Below are positions 19,430 through 31,756 of a stretch of DNA of 64,000 nucleotides, piece after piece. Positions within the stretch are counted from its first letter, which is position 1. Every line of letters begins with the position of its first letter. Source of the stretch: Tanytarsus gracilentus. Its lineage: Eukaryota; Arthropoda; Insecta; Diptera; Chironomidae. The translations under genes and the position numbers were made by a program. Below the pieces are notes generated by a model. That model searched no databases and had not been told where the DNA came from. It was given only the letters and a program-made list of their open reading frames with translations. The stretch is from the NCBI GenBank assembly GCA_038502055.1, contig JAXRKN010000040.1, positions 1-64,000 of the forward strand. Direction: 5' to 3'.

Positions 19430-22400
19430 GATGACGAGTTAAAGCAGATGAGGCATTAGTGACATATGTTTTGTTCATACAAAAGTGAGACGACAGAAAG
19501 AATTATGATCATCTCGGAGCTCAGTGCGAGAATCATACAAAATTATTATTATTATATATTTCATGAATGAATTATTTCTCTCACTTTAGCTGCTATATGT
19601 TGGTACGTACTGCTTAGTTTTATTACAATATTTTTCAGCACGATGAGGCGAAAATTGAGCGAGAGAGAAATTCATTATGGTGAGAAATTTGTTTTTCATG
19701 CATCTATTAAAATTAAATAACTTGAAAGTAATTATTTTCTTGCCTCCTTTCGTATTTTAATGAACTTAGTAATTTCATCTCGGTGAAGTTTAATCATTTG
19801 AGTATAAAAAGATATTAATAGCTACATTTTTACAGCTCAATTTTTTTTTTGTATTTCTCGAAATTCAAATCAAAAAATAAGAATCTTTAAATGTTAATTA
19901 AGATAAATCACATTTGTAAAAGTCAATTTAAATCTAAACGAGATTGTAAAATTTCGACGACACAAATCCTCAAAAACATCTTCTTCGTCTTATTTTTATG
20001 GAATTTACATACCCAACTTTTTTAATCCGCATGTAAGTCTCGTTTGGCATGTAAGACGCTTCTTATTCGAAACCATTAATGTTGTACCAAAAAAATGTGT
20101 TTCCATGCAAGGTTCTTCAAGTAAGTTTATTAAATTTGAATTGAAAAAAGGAAAAAAATATTTCTCTGACACGTGTTTGAGATGAAAGTAAATATTTGTT
20201 CAATACTTGAAAAGGACACAAATATTGAAGGATCCTTGAAGTTGTGCTTTTTTACCCAAAGAAGGTTGTAAAAAAAGTTATAACAAGGCCTCAAACATCA
20301 ATGATGTAAAAAAATATATTTTTTGTCATTTTCTATCTCAGACTAATTTATTCTATAAAAGCCAATGCCGCCAAACATAGAATAGAACGTACAATTTCAT
20401 TAAATATAGATCAGAAAAATCTGATTATCGAAATTGAGTTTTCCCTAGGTCGCTCTCACTCTCTCATCTTTATCTACCTTTTCTTTAGGTACGGAAAATA
20501 TTTCTCATTTACTAATATACGAGCTGTTCATAAGTCTTCTTCTTTAAAGGCATTCCAAGATATGAAGCCATTGCCACAAAAATGTTTCTCTATAAACAAA
20601 AATCCCACGTGGAGTCTCGAAATATCAGAAGTAACGTCTCATATATGTATGTATATTATGCTTTGAAATTACGCCAATATTGATATCTTAATTGAAACTA
20701 AAAACAAACATTTAGTGAGATTTATTAACAACACAGTCGATTATGCGATGTTTACATCAAAATGTACATACATTCGAGCGCGGTGCCAAAAAAGTGCTTT
20801 TGATTGACAGGCAAACTCATCGGCGAGAAATGAAAATAAATAAAGCACTGCGAAGGGAAAAAAAATTGTGATAATTTAATTGAGTTTGACAGTCGAGTGA
20901 CAAAATTTAATTGCTTTCTAATTTGTTAATTGAGATAAAATTGAAAGTTTTAACCCTTTAAAAATTGTAAGTAAACTTTATGAGGGTCCGCTTGTAATAT
21001 AAAAATTTCATTTGCAAATTTATACAAAACTCATTTAAGAATGTTTTTATGACACTCTACCGTAATTTTTCACCTTAATTAATACAAGTGACTCTCAAAG
21101 AAGTAATTAAAATTTTGTTTTACAAATTAATACAGTTAAGGTAAATTAATGGCAATTCCTAAAATTTCCTCGCCGTGTTTCATTTCATAAATTTTTTCCC
21201 ATCCTCAATTTAAAGCTTCACTTCACAAATCATAAATTAATTAAATATTTTGATTGTAAAATGAGCCAAATCATCGATCGCTCATTGAGAACCGACAAAA
21301 ACAAAGAAGAGATTTTTTTGTGTAAACTCTTGCTGAAATATTTTCTGTTTTCTATCAAATTATGGTGATTAAACCGCAAAAAAGAGTCAGAGAATAAGCT
21401 ATAAGAATATATATAAATTTCAGTCATGTCGTGGTGCCGAAGTGCTTGATATTAAAATAAATAAGCGCAGATTGAGTTTCTAGATTTTTTCTTTCAATTT
21501 TCGCTGACAACTTCATTAAATTAAAATAAAATAATTTATTTTTTCCCTCCCTTTTATAAAGCAATTTTTTCCGTATGCTTTATCCGTCTTAATGCCGGTA
21601 ATGGATTGAGTTTGAATTGTCTTGGGAAATAAATTTAAATCAAACTTTTTCCATCAGCCCAGGAATGATGGAAGTTTTATTATTTGCTTTAAAAGTTTTA
21701 TTGACTTTAACGGGAAAAAAATTGTCCCTTCACTTTTGATTCGTTTCTTGTTTAAATAATTTTACCGTGAAAGTTTTTTTCCAAAAGCATGAAAGATGAA
21801 ATTTATTCGAGCTTTTAGCCAAACAGCATCGTTAGAAAAGTTGCACCCCTAAAAAATTTAAAAGCGCGATAAAAATTTATTTCTCTTAAAGTTGGAAAGT
21901 CTCCAGATTTTTATCTTTGACTTTCATTAGACTCTCAAAATATGGATTAAACGCACGAAGCAGCAAGATCTGCAAAGATTTTTCGTATCATTAGATAGAT
22001 ATCGAGAAGTTATCTGAAGATTGAATTTTCATCCCCTCCGTCGTCTTCTCCAAGCACATTTTGAATACGTAATTTTTTCTCCTTCGATAGGCATGTGAAT
22101 CAATGCTAGACACATTAAATTTGTATGAGTTATCTATGATCATATTGATTTTGTTCTGCTATGTGATTTATATCAAAAATAATATTAACCCCTTTTTCTT
22201 GATACCAAAAGCACAACTTCCTTTCTCGTGTGCCCTTCTCATATCCGATTCGAGCATGAATTTGATAAACAACGAAAATTCATCAGCAACACACATACGC
22301 ATACACACACATCATAGGCTCAAGGAATTGAGTGGAAAATTTTCTTTCTTTCCTCATCACAAAAGAAAATCGACGGCACATTTTTGTTATGTATATACAT

Positions 22401-25400
22401 AAGCAGCATGATTTCGTTATTAATAACCATAACCCAAAACTAAAATGAATGGCAAGGAAATATTTTCTCGGAAAATCTGCCTCAATGCCAACAATTTTCA
22501 AGGGACGTTGAGCTTATCTTTAAAACTTAATGAAGAAGCAGAAAAAGTTTAAATCAAATTAAGCTCATAATCTCTGAGGGCAATTAATTGATCATTAATT
22601 TTTAAAGAGTTTTAAAGAGTCAACATTCCTTGATTCAATCAATTTCCCTCCTCTATTCATGCTGATACATCGTTTAACATTTTTAATATTGAGGGATGGA
22701 GGCAGAGGCATTGAATTAATGCTGTGTGTGAAATTAATCATATTCAAAAGTTCTTTTTTATTTTCATTTTAAAAAAGTCCTGAAAAGAAAAAGCAGGAAA
22801 ATTTATTTTTTAGAGAGTTTTTCAACATCTGCGTGAGTGTAAACTCGTCAGAGCTTATGCTTTTAACATAATCACAATAAAGAGACTACAAAGAATCGAA
22901 TCCCTGTGTCGAGAGCTTTCGAGTGAAGCAATTGAAAAATTTCGACTTTTCAACGTAAAGCGTGAGGGAGATTAGGTTTGATTGATTTTGATAGATTGCC
23001 GCATTAACGAATTTGGAAAAGATCCTTCGATTTATGAGATGTACGGAAAAAGGTGTTGGAAAGAAAATCCATCTTGAGTAGAAAAGACTTTTGAATGATA
23101 TATGCATACACGCTTTCAAACAAGCGTAAATCTCTTTTATGTATGAGCTTTATCAAGACTGACTCCTCAGAAGCTAAAAACGAACTGCACATAAATTTTC
23201 ATGTTTTTAAATATTTGATGTCATGCTCCAAAAATTAGAGTATTTGAAGGTAATTACCCGTAAGCGAAAGAGCGTTAACCGTTGAACGCACAACGTTCTT
23301 ATGATCTCTGAATTATCACGTAATTTCCATATACAAGTCCCCAAAGACTAAAGCATACAGATGTAAAAAAAGTTTGTTCTTTTACGCAAACTTTGAACAT
23401 ATTGAGATGTGTATAAGAAATGATGAAAGTTTTGAATTTTCTTCTCTTGTGCATTGATACGGCCATGGAGATTTTATCAGCATGAGATTTCTATGCGGAT
23501 ACGACCGAAAGAAAATATTCATAAAAGCACATTTCCCACCACGATGAAATAACGTTATGAACAAACAAAAAAGCTAAATGTATCGAACGAGGCCATGAAA
23601 GAAAACTTTTCTCATTCGGTTAGTTGTTGCAAAAATGTGAAAGCTCATTCCTTGTATGTGAATATTTTTTCCTTCTCTATCAGTACGAAATTTTTCTCTC
23701 GCAAAAAAAAATAAAACAAAAAAGAACGTGTCCTGGTTTCATACGCACGCGCGCATATCTTCTTATGACAGTACAAAAAATAAAATAACAAAGCACATAT
23801 AGTGAAGAAGCAACATTCATATTTTCAAACAAATGCCAAAAGTTCTTGTGTTGAAAAGTATGAGGGAAAAAACAAATTAAATACTTTTTCTTCGCTTTCA
23901 TGCACGCTTCAAGTCGCAACACTTACTCACAACTTCCAGTTGTCATATGTTGTTATGGTTTTCAGATTTTGCAATTCTGGCACATTTTCCCTTAAGTATG
24001 CTCTTACGAATGAAGCATTCTCGGAAAATATGTTGGCGGTTAATTGAAAAACAACAGCAAAAAAGACTCAAGACAAAAATCGATACAAAGCATCCAATTT
24101 TATTCGCCATCACTTCTCATCAACGTTGTCAGCGTGGGAGATTTTATTTTGACATTTATCGGATTTTAGATTAAAATCGCACAGTTGGTGGACAAGTAAT
24201 TATAAGTATGTAAATTGACCCCTGCCAACCACCCATGTAGCTCTAAAATTTTCAGAAGTTACGCACTTACGTGTTATTTATGGCGGGATTACTTAACACA
24301 CCACATGTACTTGCTACTCCACCTGAGCATTTTAAATTTCCCTGAGAAATTTTTAAAAAATTATTTTACCTCGAATAAATTTGATATAATTGATAAAATA
24401 TGTTTTCCTAATTTATAGCAAATAAATGAAATAAAATCTGTCCATGTTCATAGCTCAAAGATAAATAGCATCGAGCCTGTTTTAGTATCAAATTTTTTAT
24501 GTGTTTGTCCCCTCAACAGTAAATCATATGAGCATGAAAAATGTTGCTGACATGAGTTCAATTGGGAGGCCATTAAAAAATGAAATAAAAAATATTTTTT
24601 AACCGAAAGCTCCGCAAACAACAAAAAGTGCTCAACCTTTAAGGCGCATATATGTCAGTAAAATTGATGTCAACGAATATGGCCTAAATGGAAATAAAGT
24701 GTAGCAAAGAATCACAAACATAAAAAGGGATACATTTCAGCGAAAAAAAAATTATGTGTTTGCGTAACGATGGTCCGCAGAAAAGACAAAAATTGTCATA
24801 AAAACGTGGTTTATGTTTGAGATGCGGATTATTTTGGTCGCTTGGAGATATGCAAACACATTTGCTCGATTGATAGAGAAACACATACATCTATAGCAAT
24901 TATTACTACTATTATTTTGCCTTTCCTTCAACATCAACTTAAATTCTCGTTTCTGTCTCTCTCAAGAATGAACAATTGCCATGATGACAAGATAATTAGG
25001 TAGATGTGTCTCAGGCCACTCAATTTTCTCTCAAGTATCATTGCAAAATGGTTTTTCACAAAAATTTCATTCCTCTCGACTCACAATTGGCAATCTTTGT
25101 TATTTGAAGTGGCTTTCTGATAATAAACAATTGAGTACTTAAAGTGAGCGTGTGCTATGACGAGATAGCAATTTTAAATTCTTTCAAAAATATTTATGGT
25201 GACTCATATCATATCTAACTCATAAACCCAATTCAAATATTTTTTTAAGGATCTATTAATATTGCTCTTCATCTTAACCTCATTTCGTTAACCACCATAA
25301 TTTTTTTTATTGCTCAAAATTTATGTCATCAATACTCTCGATCTCTCTTGATTCTCGTCATGACACAAAATTGCTATTACATCTTTAAACATGTCATAAT

Positions 25401-27067
25401 AATCCTCCCTTTTAAGGGCAGATGATGATAGTCTTTAAATAAAAAAGAAAGTGTTCTTGAAACGGGGTAAGTGCGAGTTTCTGCAAGTAATAAAAGTGCG
25501 AAACATCAATTAAGTATTAGAGTGAGGCATGTGCGCATTTTAGGTAGGAAAATGTAAATATTTATCAGAAATTGCTTTATAAAATCATCGGCATGCTCTT
25601 GTGAGGTTGGTTGGTTTCTCAACTTCTCCACACAAGTGAGAGAAAAATTTTTTTATTTAAAAAATACCTCGCAATCTTCTTGTTATGTTTTTTTTTCACT
25701 TTCATCAACGGCTCCCGCGAAACAAAAAGAAAAACTACAGCTCACATCTGTAGAGTTATCACGCTCACGAAAAAAACGAAAGAATCTTTTCATCTTGACT
25801 CACAAATTCATACCCGCTTCGTTGCGATGATTTTTCGTCTCATTTATAGTGACATTATCAAAGAATGAGGGAAAGGAAAAGTTTGATTTGATGACGATTG
25901 CAGTGTAATAATGATTAGATCAATTGCCAACAAAGGACGACGAATGAATATAAATCTCATTGACACAATCTTCACTTTCTCTCTCTCTTCTTTTCCTCTA
26001 TTTTATTTTCCTAATCGTATCTCGATGACGACGATGATGAGAGAAAATGTAGGAAGGTCGCGACAAAATCTTTTTTCTTCTGTCGATTTATTTTGTAACT
26101 CTTTTTTTTATAAAAATTTTATTTTACAACGAAGAAATTAAAATAATTTTCAACCTCGCGACTTTTTTCCTTGTTCTTCTGCACAGACACTGCTTTTTTC
26201 CCTTAAATATTCCCACACATTCACTTGATGGTGAGAGAGTGAGAGAGAGAAAAATATGATAAAAATTTTTCCTTTCACATTTTAAAGCCTTTTTCACATA
26301 CATCTCGATTTTATAACATTTTTCTGCCAACAAACTCACAATTAGCAAATTTCTTTCACATATATGATGCGAAGTTTGCATCAATTAAATTAATTTGAGA
26401 CAACCGAATAATTTTTTGCTTTTTGTTGCTCCTCTCTATTAAAATTTATTTTTTTTGCACTTAAAATTACACACAGGCTACAGTGGGCCACAGAGAAAAG
26501 TTTTTTCAACAACTACACAACACGAATGGAAGTCTAAATCTGAGCGATACGAACGGGCGATTGTGAGTTGGAAAAATATGCGAGAAATTTTATTTCACAT
26601 TTCACTTTATTGCTCTTCGTGAAATCCTCTCGTGTGCATGTGTTGAACGTGTAAAGATATAAATTTCCCCTAACATTTTCGTTTATCACTCACTCGGCTC
26701 GAACACATTCAAACGAATTTTTCCACACGGGAAAATTTTTTGCACACAAATGAGAGAGCAAGAGAAAAAGGAAAATTTTCGAGAGAATTTTCAAGTGAGA
26801 GAAAAATGCTAATTAAGTGATACAACAACAAAAATAAAAAAATACACATTTTTGCAAACCTGAAAAAAATTTCTCTTTTTCAAAAAAAGTATTTTAATTA
26901 AAACCAATGATTCACTCTAATCTCGATTTTTTTCTCGCATTCCAGTCCCCTGAGAGATATTTTCGGGGATGTGTTGATGAAAATATAGTCACATGGCTCA
27001 TTTGAGTCGTTAACTCAAGTGACACTGTATGCTAGCTTGGAAAAATATTAAATATGAAATTTGAGTC
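19430..27067. other. Gene-poor AT-rich stretch
   Basis: No reading frame over about 100 codons, no matching splice-site chain and no tRNA-like boxes were found. Short frames here are scattered, low-complexity and overlap each other on both strands. Minor features are a CA-rich tract near 22290-22310 and a CTCTCTCTC tract near 25980. It may hold intronic or regulatory DNA of a gene that cannot be identified from the window. Confidence 0.6.
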
Positions 27068-27319
27068 TCACGAGGGCATATAATAATGATCCATCAATCT
27101 ATTAAGTAATTTAATGTACATTAAACTACATTTGAACGGATTTTTGGTTTTGACAGTGATGTCAACCCCATAAATTTCGAAGAAACAAACAAAAAGATAA
27201 TTTTCCATATTGTCAGAGATGTCAACAACAGCCAAATACGCTATCAAATCAGTGAAATCTTTCAAATTTGTACGAACCATAAAAGTTGTTTGCTCACTCA
27301 AATGATAAAGTCCTAGCAT
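27068..27319 (-). CDS. Orphan 83-residue ORF
   Basis: A complete ATG-to-stop frame reading MLGLYHLSEQTTFMV at the start and LNRLMDHYYMPS at the end. It has even composition, unlike the low-complexity noise frames around it. A TCAGAAT initiator-like sequence sits just upstream of the ATG. I recognise no domain. It could be a single exon of a longer gene, a young gene or chance. Confidence 0.25.
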   Translation of the reverse strand: MLGLYHLSEQTTFMVRTNLKDFTDLIAYLAVVDISDNMENYLFVCFFEIYGVDITVKTKNPFKCSLMYIKLLNRLMDHYYMPS

Positions 27320-29209
27320 ATTCTGACGTTTACAAAAATAAATTTTCCGCGCAACGAATTACGTTCTCATCAATTTTTTTTCCTTAAGATTTTGTCATAA
27401 TTTTTTAAAAATTATAAAAGTGTCGGTTTTTTTAGGCGCCACGGTTTTATCGTAAGAGCACGCTGAAAATTTTTCAATAGCGGTTATCTTCTTTCCAACT
27501 AATTGTTTCATAAACAGATCAAATCAATCATCGCTCGCTCTACGTTTCCGTCGTTTCCCATAACAGCTCCGTTTTTACTCTAGGCCTAAAAATATATCGC
27601 ACACAATTTTCTTCATTCTCTCTCTCATTTCTCACAAAATACACTACAGATCGCCTTAATCACTCAAAACAACGTGGCGAGCTAAAAATCATCTGTTTTC
27701 CTCCACACTGCCGAAAGAAGAAAAAATTATACACACGCAAACTTACAATTTTACGCCGCATAATTTATAGTAAACTTTATAGTAAGAAACAAACTTGAAG
27801 TCGCGCTTCTGTCACAGTAAAATGGTGATGAGGGAAAATGTATGCTGAACACTTAATTCGGAATGTTTATGGAGGAAATTTGATGGGAGCTTTTCAGTGT
27901 GCACAAACACTTCCTCAATCAATGTCTAGGAGCTTCCGATTATCTCTTGATTTAGTCCTCCATAATTCATGACAGCTCTATTGAATTTAGGAGGATATTA
28001 AAAGCTGTTTTATCCATTGTTACGCATCTCATGTATCTCATCGGATATTGCCGAAAAATTTCTCATCCATTTTGCCATATTTAATAAGCGTGCATGATAA
28101 ATATTTAATTTTCACATATGTGTACATGCAATATTTGGATTTAGATGCCCCATAAATATATGGACATGCATGCAATGTTGTCACATATCTATTTCTGGAT
28201 TATGCTTAAATCGATAACGCAAGGACATGCATGTACACACTTACAACATAAGTAAAGACGAAGAATTTTTTATTGCCATCCAAGGCATGTTGCTAATTAT
28301 TATTCTTGGCTAGTGTGTGAGTTTGCATTATTAAAGTTTTTTGCTAACAAGGCATACATACCCAGTTAAAATCACCACTGGTATTGCAGAATTATTTAAA
28401 TGAAACTCTCTCAGATTAGAAACAAAAAAATATTTAAATAATTACAATGGACTGAACACGCTTTATGTGCGGTTAAAAGGGAGGTGCTGGCGTGCTCAAT
28501 AGGAAAAGGGTAATTTTCCACCTTTCGCTCTAATTATTAATGATAACTACCATGCAGTATGGTGGTGTTTAATAATCGTAAAAGCCTTACGTTAGCGAGA
28601 AAATTGCATAGCTTTTTTAAACATTATGATTTAAATTTATCAGGGGAAATATTTTAATCAAAATATATTTCGCTTTTTACACTAAAAAATATTTAATATT
28701 TTTCTCATAAAATCCTCTAATTAATTTTTAGAGATCACTTTGCGAAACCATTTATTTATGCTGTAAATCTCGGCTACTAAAATTTATGATCTCCACTTAA
28801 CCTTTTGAGCAAAAATTTCTTCAACAACCCTTATCTAAGCTTTTACCTTATTTATTTTCAATAAAATACCTCGCGTGATGTCTCCACATTCTTACAAGCT
28901 GTTTTTCACAACATTTCTCAACTTCCTGAAAAAAAAGTTGTATTACAAAATGTTATTGCGAAAAAACACTCAATCTCGACATGTGTTTTTAAGTTAATTT
29001 TTTTTATTACAAAACAGGAGGAAAAAGTGCAAATTTTCGTGGCGATGACACAAATTAATCGACAACCATTTTACCGGCATTAATAATTTTTCAGTTCATT
29101 TGAAGATAAATCAACAAACACTCTCGAGGGTTAGAGCGGCAAAGAAGGTTGTTGAGTGGAAATAAATTAATGGATTGTGCGGTTTTGTGTGTCATGAAAA
29201 TTTATCATC
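27320..29209. other. Non-coding stretch
   Basis: AT-rich DNA without credible exons on either strand. A MEF2-like CTAAAAATAT occurs near 27588, but single sites of this kind are expected by chance. Confidence 0.55.
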
Positions 29210-30064
29210 TCAGAGCTGATGATGGCAAATTTCGTACTGTGGTTCCACTAAAATATGAAAAGAGAAAATTTTTCAAAGCAATTAAAATTTTAATTTGTTT
29301 TTGTGTTAATTTACGTTCAAAACAGCATTCGACTCCTTTAGACTGACTGTTGGGACAGAGACCATTCGCTGAAACCAAACTCCTGCATTTATCCTTTTCC
29401 ACGCACATTCCACCCACTCGAGAACATCGTGCCTCGCGGGGATAAATGACGACTCCATCAACCACTGGAAAAAATATTAATAAATTATTTTAGTATAATT
29501 TTCTCCTAAAATAGACCGTTAACTTTTTATCTCTTGCATCCGCCCTAAAATATCCCACTGGGATCACAAAACAAACAACTCTCGAAAGTTGTCAGTCAAA
29601 AATTAATAAAATCTTCATTTATCATTTTTGTTATTCGTAACAGACGTCGTCAGTCGCATACAATTTTAGGGATGAAAAGATTTGCGGTCATTAGGGAACA
29701 ATCTGCTAGTTACATGCCACTCGAGATATGTTTCACAAAAATATATTTTTATGCTTTAAATGAATAAAAAGATTTTATTTGAAAAATTCATCTGGAAAAG
29801 TTCAAGGGCAAATTTTACTTGACTTTAAATTTTTATTAGAGTCAAAAATTCGAGGGAATGAAACTTTTTAAAATTTCTCACAGCATATTTGAAACCCACA
29901 AAAATTGTTCCACTCCCAAAAGAGTCTTTATTTCGATCCTTACATCCATTTTCAGGGCAAACAACTATCTCATATTTTTCACTCGACTCGACTGGATTTC
30001 CATTAACGAGTAAAACGAATGTGACTAGAGTCACAAATATCAAATGCAATGGCACCACTGACAT
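29210..30064 (-). CDS. Small secreted cysteine-rich protein, three exons
   Basis: Exons on the minus strand are 30064-29944, 29464-29315 and 29247-29210. Donors are GTAAGG and GTAAAT, acceptors TTTTCCAG and ATTTTAG, and all phases fit. The product has 102 residues. MSVVPLHLIFVTLVTFVLLV is a clear signal peptide, and the mature part carries eight cysteines in the order C..C..C..C..C..CC..C, including GGMC, KDKC, GLCP and VECCF. The GGxC...C...GLCPxxxxxxCC spacing recalls a small extracellular disulphide module seen next to some lysozyme-type enzymes, but I cannot name the family. An extracellular peptide such as a defence or regulatory factor is plausible. The 67-bp second intron is typical for the window. 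Confidence 0.7.
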
Positions 30065-31755
30065 GATTTATTTAGTTTTTTTTTCTTTTGAAAATTTTCT
30101 TTTTGTTTTTATGCGAGAAAATGTTTTTCGCTTCTCTCGTTAAAAAATGTTTTCACTGAGTATTGAATGAACTATTGAAGATGACTAAAGACTTTTATGC
30201 AATATCTCCGCATTATATATGGCTCTTGAACTGACCGCTGCTAGAATTCGAGAACAAATGCTCAAACAACATGTTTGTTTTTCCTCTTCAAAAATACATT
30301 CCAAAAATATCATATTACAATCGGTTTCTAGAAATATTGAAAATATTTTTGGCAAATTTTCTAAATTAAAAATGTTCTTTGGAAAATTCCGCCTCGTAAA
30401 TAAATAAATAGAAGGTAACCAGCGAGCGTGAACGAGAGTGACACTTTAAAATTTTATTAAAACTCAAATAAAAGTGATAATTTTTTAAGTTAATAATATT
30501 TGGCAAATTTCGTCAGCTATCAACATCATTTGAGTTTTACGGTATAGCTTTTCATTTTCTCTCGTGATATTTTTGAAGGCCAATTTAGCAATGGGCCATC
30601 ATTTTTTCATATGGGATGTTTTTGATGTATTTTTAGATAAAAAAATTTATATTTTTGCATTCTCAGTATAAAATGAGGTTAAAAAATGTTAAGTGTTTAC
30701 GATTTGTTTATACTTAACGTCAAATTCGAGAAGGTCAAGTTTAGAATAAAAATTTCTGATTGATTTTTCCACATGATATCAATCCATTCATATTTTTTTT
30801 GTTTCATCTCAAATTATAGAGATTGCGTCATGAGATTGACAGCTACTTACTATCATATTCTGAATATTCATCGAAAGGATTATTCTTACATGGCGCCATG
30901 TGACAAAATGACGCGAGTGAAAGAAAAAGAAAAATCACAAAGAATTGACGTGAAATTTTCATATTTCCACTTTATCTAATTATTACTCTAATGACTCGAT
31001 TAAATCACGATGAATGCTTGAACCAAACTGATCATAGACGAACAGACGAGATGCAAAATTACATTTTAGTTTTTGTCATTAAAGGCATGTGCACATTGCA
31101 TCATTATTGCACACCATGTCTAATGTATATTTATTTGTATTTTAAATACTTCTTCAAAATTACCATATTGCACCCGATATATTGAAAAGATTAAGTCATT
31201 AATGAGTCAATGAGAATCAGAGAATCATGCGAGGACACGTTGTTTAAATGAACGTCAATTTATCAAAAATTTATTTACTTAAAGTAAGCGCGCAAACTAA
31301 ATTATATATTTCATTCAAGTTTTTCTAACTGAAATACGAGAAACATCACGTGTTGAATGAGATGAACACGCTTGGTTGTTATTCTAAAATAATAAAAATA
31401 CTCAACGTTTCGAAAACTTTCAAATACAGCGCCATCTTTGAAAGATAAAAATAATAATTGGAGGTTATTTTAACAAGAAGTTTAAAAAGTAAATTTTTGA
31501 TTAATTACAAACTAAGTTAACAAAAATCTTTTAAAATATAAATTTCCAAAAATGAAAACAAAATAGACAGCCGTAATTCACTGAACATTGATAAATAATT
31601 TTTGGCCATGTAACATGCACCCACCATAATTTTGTTTACTTCTCAAGTTTCGTCAAATATTCCAAATCATTTTATATTTTCTACTTATTTTATTGTAAAT
31701 ACACTTTGATTCAATTAGACATCCCTCCTCTGAAATAAGAATACATTAAAACACA
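30065..31755. other. Non-coding stretch between the cysteine-rich gene and COMMD4/leucokinin
   Basis: No supported exon was found. Frames at 30219-30407, 30773-30979 and 30991-31185 are low-complexity and lack splice or promoter context. Upstream sequences of the minus-strand cysteine-rich gene should lie in its first part. Confidence 0.55.
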
Positions 31756-31756
31756 C

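Noticed and set aside
22285..22312. CA-rich tract as a possible functional repeat
   Set aside because: It is short and imperfect; such tracts are common background in insect DNA.
23382..26384. Several 60-86 residue frames on both strands
   Set aside because: They overlap each other, are rich in Phe/Lys/Ser from AT-rich DNA, have no matching splice chain and show no domain.
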